Part shown: one piece after another, positions 32,641 to 45,049 of the stretch | How the letters are laid out: each line of letters begins with the position of its first letter | Position numbering within the stretch: position 1 is the stretch's first letter | Origin: Boletus sp. NGJ | Lineage: Eukaryota > Basidiomycota > Agaricomycetes > Boletales > Boletaceae | DNA: 64,000 bases | Direction of reading: 5' to 3' | NCBI GenBank assembly: GCA_019096195.1 | Contig: JAGTXK010000136.1 | Coordinates: 434,001 to 498,000, forward strand | Notes under the pieces: generated by a model | What the model saw: only the letters and a program-made list of their open reading frames with translations | Told to the model about the DNA's origin: nothing | Database searches by the model: none | Translations under genes and position numbers: made by a program

Positions 32641-32972
32641 TCAGGAAATGGTTCAGTAATGTTGAGTCATTGTCAGATAGGTCACGAGGATGGTGTGGAC
32701 AATAAGGGTATACTCCAGATGGGCCCAGACATATTGGTGGTGGAAGACATTGTAGGTGCATGGGCCTTCAGAAGGCAGCTTTAAAAGAGATAATGGTGGG
32801 AAAGACCACACACTGTTAGGTTGGGGGAGAGTTGGGCGAGGAACCGGAGTATGACTTCCTTACTATGGGAAGGTGTTACACAGAGGAAAGTTGAGGTAAA
32901 TCTCCTTATCATAACTGTGTGACATTATAGGTGATCACATGAATCTGGGTTCACTAGCATAGAACCAATGTA

Positions 32973-33800
32973 TGGACAGCTAGCTCTCAGCTAACGAAGA
33001 TCCCTAATGCACTATGGGGAATAGCAATGTTATTCTTGTTTAGATGGTGGACAACCATATATAACAGCATTTGATGAGTGTGTTACTTGGGTGTTTCATG
33101 TATGTACACCAGTGGGTTCCTCTGAGTCTGAGGTCTGGCAAGAGGTGAATGGCAGTGGAGAGCCCATGCATTCGGAAGTGATGGTCAGGAGGATGTTAAT
33201 AATGGTGACAATAGTCCCTTCTCTTTGTTCCAAGTTGTGACCTGTGTCTGCGTGGCAACCTCCCAAAGGCTGGATTTATGCTTTATGCTAAGCACAACTA
33301 GTGGGGTGCTTCACACCAACCACATATCACAACTGTTGCTTGGAATGGAAATTGGGGGTTCAAATTAAAAAGGGAGTGGTACTAGCCAGCAAAAAGTTTG
33401 CATGCACTAAGCAAAGACAATAATAGAGGGGTAGAAAAGGCCAAAGGTGAAGTGACTGGGGTCAAGGAATAGTTTTGGAATTTGAAAAGAAAAAGCCTTA
33501 ATATCTTAAAAGTCACAAAATGCAATGTTCAAGAGAAAGAAAAGGAATTCCAAAACTACCAAATATAGGTGATAGTATGCTACTTTATATACTCATGAGG
33601 TATGTGCGCAGACCATGGTTCAGGGCTGGCATGGAATGTACTAGAATGATTAGATAATGTTCTGGAGTGTTCTATGACATGGTGGTAATGTAGGATGACA
33701 CCGTGGTTCTAGACTTAGAGTCTAGGTATATGTTAACTATGTAAGCATTTGTGGGATCACTAGATACTTGCTAACTACTTAAATAACATGAGAAATTGTC
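32973..33800 (-). repeat. gypsy-2 5' LTR, diverged
   Basis: Upstream of gypsy-2 gag, 'tagaaccaat' preceded by 'gggttcactagca' (32947-32967) mirrors the gypsy-1 primer-binding site. Beyond it, 33565-33640 ('ctactttatatactcatgag', 'gcgcagaccatg') resembles gypsy-1 LTR 6010-6060. The outer part resembles 20845-20990. The inner boundary at 32973 follows gypsy-1 by analogy; the outer boundary is approximate. Confidence 0.6.
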
Positions 33801-33879
33801 ACAGTTGTTTTAATTAAACACCTGAAGTCTTTCATTCATGACACTAGAATGATTGAAGTTTCTTGGGACCTTGTTTAGG

Positions 33880-36655
33880 GTCTCCACACAATGTTGTCTG
33901 ACAACACTTACTGGATTTTGTGTGACCTACAACACACCCCTAGATTCAGAAAAGCGTCACCCCATCTACCAAAAAGAAACTCCCTTGAAATCCCCATGCA
34001 ACTAGGCCTGTCAGATGGTCAATGAGTCAAAGTCAAAGCCCTCATAGACTTGGATTGCACAGGATCATCAATCCATAAAGATTTTGTGGCTAAAAAGGGG
34101 GTACAAACCCATCTACTACCACCTGCACTTACAGTGTATAACACCAATGGCACTGTTAATGCCAGAGGCAAAATAGAAAAGTTTGTCATATCCAAACTCT
34201 AAGTCCAAGACCTAAGAAGCAGATCACCTTGCTGTAACAAATCTTGGGCCAAATACCATCTTTCTTGGACACAACTGGCTGAAGATGCATAATTCAGCCA
34301 TTGACTGGAGATCAGGAAGAATCTTATTTCACTGTGAGAATGACCACATCACAACCTTGATAGACAAAGAGGACAATGAACTGGATGAAGACTTTGCTCC
34401 CTCACAAGGAGACCAGCTCTTCCAATGAGACACTGATGAATACAGTACTTATGCAACATCACAATGGAGGTAGCCATCAAGGACTACACCCAGAAAAAGA
34501 AGAAAACCTTTGAGGAAGCCACCCCCAAGTACATCCACAAATTCAAAGACATATTCACAAAAGAAAGCTTTGATGCGCTCCCCCCAAGATGCCCCTGGGA
34601 TCATGCCATCAAATTACTCCCTGAAAATCATGAGGTCGATTGTAAAGTATACCCCCTGAACCCAGGAGAGCAAAAAGAACTCAACACCTTCCTTGAGGAA
34701 AATCTCAAGTTTAGATGCATGCATCTCTCCAAATCACCCTTTGCCTCAGCATTCTTCTTCATTAAGAAAATGGATGGACGCCTTCACCCCATGCAAGATT
34801 ATTGCAAACTCAATGTGGTAACATGTTGCAACTGATATCCTCTCCCTCTTATTGCCAAACTTGTTGACAAGCTCAAAGCAGCTAAATACTGTATCAAGTT
34901 TAACATCCAGTGGGGATATAACAATGTGCAGATGGCAGAAGGAGATGAGTGGAAAGCTGCATTCTGGACAAACCAAGAGCTCTATCCCTTGTGATGTTCT
35001 TCAGACTCACTAACTCACCAGTCATGTTTCAAACAATGATGAACATGCTGTTTAAAGAGTTGGTAGACCAAGGCATAGTGGTGGTCTATATAGACAACAT
35101 CATAATATTCACAAAGACCTTTGAAGAGCATTGAAGAGTGGTATAAGAAGTGCTACAAATACTACATGATGCCCACCTATACCTCTGTCATGACAAATGC
35201 AACTTTAAGGTTCAAGAGACAGAATTCATTGGACTCATTGTTGCCCAAAACAAGATAAAGATGGACCATAAGAAGGTCTCTGCTATCACAGAGTGGCCTG
35301 TCCCAACATTCAAGAAAACACTTAGAGGCTTCCTCAGATTCCTCAACTTTTACTGACATTTTGTCAAGAATTTCACCATGATCACACAACCACTTAACGC
35401 ACTCATGTCAGTGAAGAAAGACTTCATCTGAATGGACAACTGTTAGAAGGCATTTGAAGACCTCAAATGCACCATCTCTGTGGCACCTGCCCTTGCCATG
35501 CCAATAGACAATGGCCCTTACCAAGTTGAAACTGATGGCTCTGGCATTGGCATTGGCACTGTCCTCTCCCAGAAACATAATGGCATTTGGCACCCCATTG
35601 CATTCATTTCTCAATCATTCAATGACACAGAAAGAAGTTATCATGCAGCTGACCTTGAGATGCTTGCCATCATTATGAATTCATACTTAACAAATGGTGA
35701 CAATACCTTCTTGATGCCACCCACCCAATTGAGATTCTCACCAACCATAAAAATCTTGAATTGTTTTGTCATCCTCAAGATCTCTCTTGCCATCAACCCT
35801 AATAGCAACAAATCATCCAGAAGTACTCCCTCATGATTACTCACTGCTCAGGCAAGACCAATCTCATCAACCCTCTGTCCCAGAGCCCAGACTTTGAAAT
35901 GGGGATGGAATACAATAACACTCAACAAACACTACTCCCCAATACCTTTTTTTCACCCCCCTTATCCTCAATTTCCATCAGTGCAGTCACCTTGAGTAAC
36001 ATTATCTTGAGAATTACCAAACTGCAATATAAACTGAAGATGTTCACAAAAGAGGAACTCGCAAAAGAGAACTCCCCATGGACCAAAGAAAATGACATAG
36101 TGAAGTGGAAGAAGCTTGTCTACATCCCAAACAACAAAAAATTGCACAAAGATATCATTATTGTCAATCATGATCACCCAATCACTGGACACCCCAGTGT
36201 CAAAAGAGCATGTGATCTGATCATGAGTAAATACTACTGGCCCACTCTTTGCAAAGACATTGAAGAATACATGAAAGGATGTGACATCTGCCAAAAGGTC
36301 AAAGCCAAAACAACCTCCCTTCACATACTACTTCACCCCAATGAAATCCCAACATTTCCTTGGAAAATTATGTCTGTTGATCTCATTGGTCCTCTCCCCC
36401 AGTCCAATAGCAAGAATGCCATCCTTGTCATCATGGATCGTTTCTCAAAGATGATTCACCTTGCCCCAGTCATGGACACCATTACCTCACAAGGAGTCAC
36501 CACCATCTTTCACAACCAGATTTTCAAGCTCCATGACATTCCATGAAAGGTGATATCAGACTGAGGAACACAATTCATATTCTCATTCATGCAAGATATC
36601 TATACACTCATTGACATTCAGGCCAATCCATCAACCACCTACCACCCACATGTCT
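33880..36655 (+). pseudogene. gypsy-3 pol: protease, RT, RNase H, integrase
   Basis: This is a plus-strand pol in several frames. The protease is near 34040-34330 (ALIDLDCTGSSIHKDFV). The pre-RT linker and RT follow: FDALPPRCPWDHAIKL near 34570, ASAFFFIKKMDGRLHPMQDY near 34745, FRLTNSPVMFQTMMNMLFK near 35000, VVVYIDNIIIFT near 35075-35110, ITEWPVPTFKKTLRGFLRF near 35285. RNase H is near 35520-35660 (VETDGSGIGIGTVLSQKHNG). The integrase zinc finger is near 36170-36300 (HDHPITGHPSVKRA, GCDICQKVKAK) and the integrase core at 36360-36540 (SVDLIGPLPQSNSKNAILVI). It ends abruptly near 36655 in a TTYHPH motif, where a copia fragment starts. No chromodomain or LTR remains. Confidence 0.85.
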
Positions 36656-36669
36656 CCATATAATAATGT

Positions 36670-38065
36670 AGGTTCATGCGGCATGAATCCAAGTTCTATA
36701 TATAGATTGCATAGCCATATCACCTCTCATCCTGTATCATCCATTGATATGAATTCAGCTTCGGCAGTTGACAAGGTTGGCACATTTTCCTTTTTGGAAT
36801 GCCACATAATGGCACCTTCACTTAGGATAAAGACATTACCATTTATGGAACTAAGATCAGGGTTACTTGTGAAGCTCACATCTGCATAACTGTGAAATCC
36901 ACTGATTTCTATCTTTCACACATATGTGAGACTCAGATCTTTGATTTCTTTTATATACCATAGTATACTCTTTGCTGCAGTTCAATGCTCCATATCTGGA
37001 TTGCTATTGAAGGAGCACAGCTTATTTACCATATATGCTATATCAGGACAAGTACTGATTGTGGCATACATCAAAGATCTGGTTAACAATGCATAATTTC
37101 CATTTTGGGTATGTGTATCATTTGTTTCCGTTCATGGTTGCAACTTCACATTTGGAACAAGCAGTGTAGATACTGGGTTCGTGTCCTGCATATTGTACTT
37201 TTTGAGTAGTTCCTCAATATACTTTGTTTGTCTTATGCAGATTGTCCCTTTTGCTCAATCTTGTGTGATTTTGAGTCTGACGAGTTTATTTGGCTCGCCT
37301 AGATTGGTGATCTCAAATAGTTCATTTAGTTCCCTTTTGAGATTACTCATATGATTCTTATCACTCATAAATAGTAGTAGGTCATTGACCCATACTGTGA
37401 TAATCTCAATTATATCTCCCTCTTGTCTTGTATAGGCACATGGATCAGAGTACAATCGTCTGAATTGTATGGTTTTCATTTTTGTGTCGAACTCTTTTCA
37501 TTCCATTCTCGACTGGACTGCTTTAGTCCATATATGGTCTTTATTAGTCGACATAGTCATGACATGCCATCATGGTAACTGTCAGGCTGACTCATGTATA
37601 TTTCCTCTTTTAGATGTCCATTTAGGTATGCTCTTTTGATATCCATTTGTTGTATTTCCCAGTCCTCTGCTACTGCTAGTGCAAGAATGAATCATATGGT
37701 TTCTAGATGTACAGTATGTCCCTCAATGCCTTCCACATCTCAGCAGAAGTAGAACAATCAGTGAGATTGTTCATCTGGTCATTTTTAATAGTAGTCATAA
37801 TGACTTCCTGACTGTGTATATCTTTGCACTTCCAATCTTTGAGCACAGCAGGATCCATGGGTGTGGGAACTTTGCCAGTCACAACTTCCCACACATCCTT
37901 TTTTTGGATGATGATCACTATCTGGCATTTCCACAACTTATAGTTGTCATTGGAAAGCTTCTCAATCTTCAGGAAGGATGAAGATGAGTTCAATTGATTG
38001 TTATTGCCTCCACTAGCTACCATAGGACTTTGAGTAGGAATGGAGGTAATTGATCTGATACTCAA
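36670..38065 (-). pseudogene. Ty1/copia element, internally deleted gag-RT-RNase H
   Basis: On the minus strand, a gag N-terminus is at 38065-37705 (KLSNDNYKLWKCQIVIIIQK, VWEVVTGKVPTPMD). This leads directly, near 37705, into the reverse transcriptase (QQMDIKRAYLNGHLKEEIYM near 37650; KTIYGLKQSSREWNEK near 37530; VWVNDLLLFMS, the catalytic box with one Asp changed to Asn, near 37395). RNase H is near 36830-36690 (VPTLSTAEAEFISM, the TEAE box). Protease and integrase are missing, so a deletion of roughly 1.5-2 kb fused gag to RT. Stops are present at about 37705 and 37258 and further downstream. Confidence 0.85.
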
Positions 38066-39640
38066 CTAATTTCCAGAATTGGAAGTGGTGGCATTTGTGG
38101 CAGATGCCACATTGGTAGCGGGTGGCTGTGGTTGTGATGTAGATAGTGGACCTTGCATAGCCCATGGCATGGTCGGGGACTGGTCTGATTGGATGTGATG
38201 GTGTGACATGTCTTGCCATGTATGGTGGGATAAGCAAAGGGTTCAGATAGGCCTAGAGCATGGGGCTCATAACCTGTAGTAGTAGCAGTAGATACAAATA
38301 GGATAAGATGATTCCCACAATTAGAACTGAGTTCGCACAAATGGGATGTGAAGGAATGAAGGGCGTAGAATTATTATTAGTCCCCTCTGGTAGCCTTCAT
38401 ACTTATATTGGTGTATTCTATTGATTTTCTAAGCTATTTACTTGTCTCCAATATGAGAGGACATGCCCTTGATATTCTGGTATTGTGCCCCTTACCATCA
38501 TACTATATGCTTGGCTGGATGTAGCTTGTACCCCATATTTGGTGTATAGCTTACTTAAGCTCAACATCTCTAATGACATTCACATTTAGCCCCTATTTAT
38601 TACCTCTATGATCAATCCCACCAAACACTCAAGTTCTTGCATAAAGCTAGACCCCAAAATCTCATGGCATCCTTATGGCATTCCCTTTGACTCATTCATG
38701 ATCTAGATCACCTTATGTCTATCTCCTGGATCACACATATTAGTCTAGATCACCTCATGCTTGTCACATGCCCCTATCTATCACTCATTCATCTCATGTA
38801 CTCTTTATGCCTATTGCTTCACCAATTGAGCATGTAGCATAGCATATTGTTAGATCTAGTATATACATGTGTAAATCCTAGGTAGTATTTAAAGGCCCAA
38901 GTCACCACCAGAGGACCTTAGTCTTGTTCTATTGGTCTTTCCCATTTATACCAGTGGACTAGGAGCTACTTGATTCATTCTATTTGCCTATTGATAATAT
39001 CAAGCCTATTGGTAAGGTGTGGTCATTTCAGGTGTTACCCTGTATGTCAACACATATCTCTTCTCCCAATCCTTTGAAAATTCCCATCTGATATAGAGGA
39101 CAAAATGGACTCAAGGGCCAGAATGGATAATGCTACTCAAAAAGTAGCCAAGTTTGTTGGATGGCTTGGGTGGCAAGGAGCTCGGCATGGTGGCTGGCTG
39201 AACTATTGGAGATCAAAAGGCATCATGGTATGGAGGTGGGTGCACATTGCTCTTATTACCATGTCCTTCATAGAGTTGCAATACTCAAAAGAGAATTAAT
39301 TTGTCACAACTTCACTCTTATTCACATTCTTCTATTATATCTTTGTTGGATCTCATTACCTTTACCAATCCTCTCTGACATGACCCAACAAAATACCACA
39401 CATCCATTCTATCCGGGCATGCATGGGTGATGGAACTTGTTATAGGCCATTCAGGTCAATTCTGGTGTGAATTGGGTGTGAGCAAAAATGAACTTTTGGT
39501 ACTTGTTGCTGAATTCCATGAGCTCAGCCATTAAGACAGTTGAAGGGTCACACTCAAAGAGCAAGTTGTGATATTCCTTTACATGACTGTAACAGGCCTC
39601 ACAGTGAGGCATACTGGTGAATATTTTCAGCATTCAAGCA
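38066..39640. other. No clear gene; possible LTR at 38849-39051
   Basis: Broken frames only. The segment 38849-39051 starts TGTTAGATCTAG, contains TATTTAAAGG near 38887 and ends ATGTCAACA, which would suit a short LTR, but no second copy was seen. The frame at 39105-39299 (WMAWVARSSAWWLAEL in one frame) has no family motif. Confidence 0.3.
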
Positions 39641-39655
39641 GCATGATCTCACAGT

Positions 39656-40472
39656 TTGTACCATAGTAGTGCTTTTGAGTCACTTGTAATGATTTTAAAT
39701 CAGATACTTCAAGAAAACTTTCAATATCCTTGCCAGCCCACCATTCTATACAAAGTACTTGACAATTCTAACTGGCAAAACCAGTCCATCAATGATTTAC
39801 CACAATCTAAAGTTTTTTTTTTTCCATATTTTCAGGATGCAATTGAAGTGATCAATGGTAGCCATATTCCTGCCTGTCCACCTTTATCCCTTCATTTGGT
39901 TTACTGGAGCTGCATAGGATTTCTCTCACAGAATGCACTTTCATCTGTGATTTCAATTTGAATTTCATGTATATTCTGACAAGCTAGAAAGGCTCTGCTA
40001 CAAATGCTCACGTGTTCAAAGACACTATCACAAGTGACCTATGGATTCTACAGGGAAAATATTTACTTGCCCATGCAGGCTACTCACAGCAAGAAAACCT
40101 ACTCATTCCATATCAAGGGGTGTGGTATCATTTTGTGGAGTGGGGCCATGCTGGCATATGGTAAGTATTGTACATTTTAAGATGAATTTGATTCTAATTC
40201 CACTTTTTAACCCTTTAAACCATGAAGAACTTTTTAATTTATGCCACACCTCAGCCCAGAATGTTATCAAACATGCTTTTGAAATTCTTAAACAACACTT
40301 TCATATTCTTTATCTTTCCACTGAATTCCCAATCAATATACAATCCAAATTACATGCTGCACTATGTGCCCTATGCAATTTTACCTACACATTCTTGGGC
40401 ACACCAGGCAATGATGGTGATGATGATAAGTCAGATATTGATGATAGCGAGGAACCAAACAATGACAAGTGA
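39656..40472 (+). pseudogene. PIF/Harbinger-type transposase (DDE_Tnp_4 family)
   Basis: The plus-strand exon-like frame 39656-39961 contains FFPYFQDAIEVINGSHIPAC and GFLSQNALSSV. A second frame (39962-40160) contains KGSATNAHVFKDTITSDLW and KYLLAHAGY, then GTAAGT at about 40160, a possible intron donor. A third (to 40472) contains NHEELFNLCHTSAQNVIKHA and LHAALCALCNFTYTFLG. These are the three catalytic blocks of Harbinger transposases, normally DGTH, SDAxVF and NVIERxFG. All three acids are replaced here: Asp to Asn, Asp to Asn, Glu to Lys. A stop lies at about 39991. No terminal inverted repeats were located. Confidence 0.85.
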
Positions 40473-41129
40473 GAATCTGCTTATCAGTAATATCTGGTGA
40501 TCTCAGACAATCTCACTATAAAACAAATCTGCAACAACATCACATATGTAATGTGGGATGACTATCAGAGAATTTTGTAGGACTATATGATGGATGATGT
40601 GATGCTAGGCTTGGATGAGTTAGAATGGTATTCAGACAATTAGTAGTACAGTATGATCATACTGTTTTGAACCAGTATTCAACTTGGAAACATGTTTCAT
40701 TTGTCATGGAAAAGAAATGGTGGATGCAGTGGAAGAACAAATGACTGTGACTAGTACTACCATAGTACACTAACATGACTACAAAATATTGCCTGGTGGC
40801 TCACTGGCACTGGCTTCTAGGGTTGCTATAGTACTACAAAGCTTCTGATACAGTTTCTGAATGTATATGACATGTTCTTTTTTGTGAAGTGATAGAAATA
40901 CAAATGCCTTACTTTCAATTGTTTGCAAAATATTCTCCCAGATCAACAATAGTGTCTGATTAAAGCCCAGGGATATGGTACAGCTGTTGCATAGCATCAG
41001 CAACAATAGTTAACTTGTCACAAAAATGAGTAGCAATGGTACAGTATCTTGAAGCATCCAGATTGAGTTATAGTATTCATGCTATTGATAGCAACAATGT
41101 TCATCTGCTTGTCATCTTTTGTGGCTGCA
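40473..41129. other. No gene seen
   Basis: This stretch is AT-rich and may contain the 3' end of the Harbinger element. The minus frame 40779-41006 has no recognisable motif. Confidence 0.4.
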
Positions 41130-41375
41130 AGCTATGCTTCATTATCTGTCTACATCACACCTTGTAGCTGTCTCTAATCCAGTGTCTGTCCCACTTAGAA
41201 GCACTGCTCTGGCTAGACACCATCTCAGTTCTAATACTATTACTCAATCTACATCACGAACTCCATTACTAATACTGTCACTCTAGCCATATATAAACCT
41301 CCAATACAACACTTGTATAATCAGTTCAAATATCAACTTTGAATACTACTTTTGTCCTCTATCTGAGTCTTGACA
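41130..41375 (+). repeat. gypsy-4 5' LTR (5'-truncated)
   Basis: The sequence from 'agctatgcttcattatctgtc' to 'gagtcttgaca' matches the minus-strand LTR at 54977-55326. TGACA at its end pairs with the TGTCA start of that full LTR. Similarity stops left of 41130, so about 100 bp are missing. Confidence 0.82.
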
Positions 41376-41461
41376 ACTTACTCCAACCTTTGCTCAACTT
41401 GACATTCAACCATGTTGAGTCCTAAGCCTCTGAACCTCCAACATCCTCAAAATTCAGGACA

Positions 41462-42926
41462 ATGGACTCAAGCAAGGGCACATCACATAAGGTGAAGTCA
41501 AGTCCTGACACCACCACCACTTAACTCTAGTCCTTCAGAGTTACATCAAAGTTGTCCATTTTTAACAGTATATTCAAACTCTCACCTACAAATGAGTCTC
41601 CATATGGCTACATGCACCACCAGATCACAGACTCACACCTTAGGTGCAAACCCCTCCACATCCCTATGTTACAACCCATTGAGTGCATTCAGCAGCAGTT
41701 GATGAGGTTCAGAACTCATCAATCAATTTCAAAGCTTCTGCTTGACAAACTCCCACCTCTACTTCACAGTCACAACTGCTCCTGGACTCCCCTATTCCAA
41801 GAGTGCACATTGTTGAGCTCCCAACCAACAATGACCTCACCACCTCCCCACTTTCCAGCCAGCATTCTAGTAGAAGAGTGCCTGCTACCTTTCCAAACAA
41901 TAGTGACATCCCCTTCAACTCCAACAATGAGCACATTCTACAAGACACCCTTGCACTGCTTGCCAATGCCATCACAGGCCTTGCATGCTCCATACATCAT
42001 CCCTTCAACCACACTCCACACACTAAAGTCTGGGAACCAGACCAGTTTGATGAAACTGAATCCCACAAACTCCAGGTCTACCTGGTCTAATGCAAGTTGA
42101 ACTTCCAAGACCACCCAAAGGCTTTTAGAATGAACCATGCCAAAGTCACTTTTGTGCAGTCCTACCTTAAGAATATGGCTCTGGAATGGTTCAAGCCAGA
42201 CCTTCTCTGGATAAAAGATCCTACATTCTGTTCTCTCTGGATGAATGACTTCAAAGAGTTCATCCTAGAACTCCAAACCAACTACAGTTTGGACAACCCT
42301 GTCAGAGATGCAGAGCACTAGCTCAACCACTTGTTGATGAAGGAAACTCAACACATCAACAAGTATGTGGTCAAGTTCAACTGGATCACTTTGCAAGTTC
42401 ATGATTATGGAGAAGGTGCCCTCCAGCACCACTTCTATAATGGTCTGCCAGATCGTATCAAGGATGAAATCTCTTGTGTTGGCAAACCTCCAACACTCTT
42501 CAAACTTCAAAGCCTTACACAGGCTATCAATGTGCACTATTGGGAGCACAAGTCTAAAGTCAGCAGGCAGATGAAAGCATTGACCTCATCCTCAGTCCCC
42601 AAAACATCCACTTCCACTGCAACATCCTCTCTGTACCCCTTCAGTAGCACTAAGGACTCCAATGAGTCCAAAAGCAAAGGGACTACCACCTCTGCTCATC
42701 CAAAGCTAGACTTGTCATCCAAACTAGGGAAAGACAGCAAGCTCACTTTTGAGGAAAGAAAGTGCAGGTTTGACGACAAGCTCTGTATATTCTGAGGCCA
42801 AGCCAGTCACATGGCAAAGGACTGTTCAAAATCGATCTCCAGCATGTCCAAGGGTCACACCACAATTACCACTCTAGAAACCAAACCGGAGGTCTCCACT
42901 GCAGAGGCAAAAAATAATCTGTGACC
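41462..42926 (+). pseudogene. gypsy-4 gag
   Basis: ATG 41462 opens MDSSKGTSHKVKSSPDTTTT, which is also present at the relative near 54.9 kb. Early stops at about 41521 and 41527 are followed by an N-terminal domain (41552-42090). The capsid is at 42090-42540 (VTFVQSYLKNMALEWFKPDL; YVVKFNWITLQVHDYGEGAL; HFYNGLPDRIKDEI). A Ser/Thr-rich linker leads to a degenerate zinc knuckle near 42765-42830 (CIF-stop-GQASHMAKDCSKS), in which a TGA replaces the second Cys. Frameshifts occur between 41552 and 42097, so no intact Gag is encoded. Confidence 0.8.
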
Positions 42927-44075
42927 TCCATGACTTTGCACAAACTGGAGGTTGTGTTGGATCCACTTGTGTAGCTAAGGAGATCCACCTCAACATGTCC
43001 ACTCTTTCCAACCCCAAATCCCTCATGCCCTCTGTCTTTTTAGTCTCCTACACAATTCTGCCCTTTTCCATGCTTGTAGACTCAGGCTTCTCCAATTGTT
43101 TCATAGATACAGCCTTTGTTAATAAAAATGAACTTTCAACCTATCTCATTCCTCTGCTCCAGCTCTGTCTCTTTGATGGAACTACCAACAGTACAATCAC
43201 TCAAGCCACCAACCTCTCAGTCCATTTCAAAACCAGTGACATCACTCTGATGATTTTCTATATTACTTTGCTGGACTTTACTTGTTCCATTGTTCTAGGA
43301 TACAACTGGCTCACCTGCCACAATCTGTGGATTGATTGAATTACAAGCAGTATCATGTTCCATTCATCTGAGCAGCAAGTGCCAGCAACTCTGAGCTCTC
43401 CTCTGCAGCTTCCAGAATCCTCTTCTCTGGTTAATACCACATCTAATCCACATTTTCTCCAACCACAAAGCTCCACCCATCACACTCATTAATGCCCCAG
43501 CATTCGCACTAGCCTATTGCCTTGAAGGCTTAGTACAATTCAGCTTGCAACCCCATTCCCAGGAGAGTGATCTCTGCTCCACTTCCATCACTCCCCCAGA
43601 ACCAGTTGACCTCTCTGGTGTTCCTCTGGAATACCATGATTTCTCCAATTTCTTCAGCAAGAGCAAAGCCTCCCAGCTTGCTCCACATCAATAACATGAC
43701 CTGAAAACTGACCTGAAGGAAGGAGCCTCTCCCCCCTTGGAAACTATCTACTCTCTTTCCACCTCTAAACTTGGCTCTTTCCATACCTTCCTCAATGAAT
43801 ATCTCTTCCTCCACCCACACCACTCTAGTCCTTTTCATCCGCAAAGAGGATGGTTCACCCTGCCTTTGTGTCGACTTCTGAGGATTTAACAAGATCACAA
43901 AGAAAGACTGCTACCCACCCCCCTGCATCTCTAACCTCCTAGATGCTCCAAGTCATGTGAAGATATACACCAAGATTGATCTCTGGCATGCCTACCATCT
44001 GGTCCACATTGCCGATAGAGACAAATGGAAAACATCTTTCCAAACATGCTATGGCTCATATGAGTGGCTGGTAAT

Positions 44076-45049
44076 TGAAAGGAACAAGTAACAAACAGAG
44101 GATGAAACCTAGACCTGATATCTCAAGCATTTCCTCGAAGGCAATTTCAAGACTAAGCAAAACATGGTACCCTACCAGCTACTTATATACTACTAATAGT
44201 GGTGCACGGACTGTGCTGTGCTGTGATGTCGTGGGTACTGGGTATGGTGTCACAGGAACAAGAAAGTGTTAGTGTTCAATGGCGAAAGTATCTAGGGGAG
44301 GAATGAGATGTGTGTGGTATGCACATATGAGTAAAATGTAGTCCATGGCACTCTAGGCATGGCTACGTTGTGATATACTGGGAGGAACTAATAGATAAGG
44401 GTATGAGGTGAAATGAAAGGGGAAATCTAGGTGTAGGGCTTCTGGAGGGTTTCGGGGGTGGTTCCGGTCAGAATGCTTGGAATAGTTGGAATGCTCAGGA
44501 TGGTTGGAGCATTCAGAATATGTATCCTGATAAATAACTTGTTGATCTAGCATTGCTTGATCAGTACTTGGGGCGGCATGTAGGTGATCTACGGTGTGAG
44601 CTGAGGATCTGGGATCGAGCGGAGGAGTTGAGGATCTGGAGGTGAACTCCTGATTAGTACTTGTGTAGTGTACTGAGCACTGTGTCAGGTATGGTCTACG
44701 GGTCTTGTGTGGATACCAAGCACTGCTTCAGGTATGCCCATGGAGTGTTGTAGTTTAGAGGCATGCGGGCCTATGCTTGTGGCGATGAATGCTGGGGTTA
44801 GCCATGAGGCTACTTGGCATTGTAGGTGTAACGGGTATGACGAGGGTACTGCCAGTGAAGGCATACATGGGTATAGTTGATGGTGTGGTGTATCGTATGA
44901 GGAAGGATATGATGAATGGCTACTGTAGGTATATGTGAGGTGAAGTGAGGATGGAGTTTGGTGAACAGTAGGCAAATGTATCGTCTGTAGGTAGTGCGAG
45001 AGCATAGAGGGGTGCTAATAGATAATGGATATCAACAGTGATCGTTTCA
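44076..45049. mobile_element. Solo LTR, 974 bp, with 5-bp target duplication
   Basis: The insert begins TGAAAGGAAC and ends GATCGTTTCA, an LTR-like TG...CA with TGAAA/TTTCA terminal inverted repeats. It is flanked on both sides by GTAAT (44071-44075 and 45050-45054). Removing it plus one GTAAT restores the gypsy-4 RT frame between its finger and palm motifs. It has no internal coding region, primer-binding site or second LTR, so it is most likely a solo LTR left by LTR-LTR recombination. Its orientation is undetermined. No other copy is present in the window. Confidence 0.88.
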
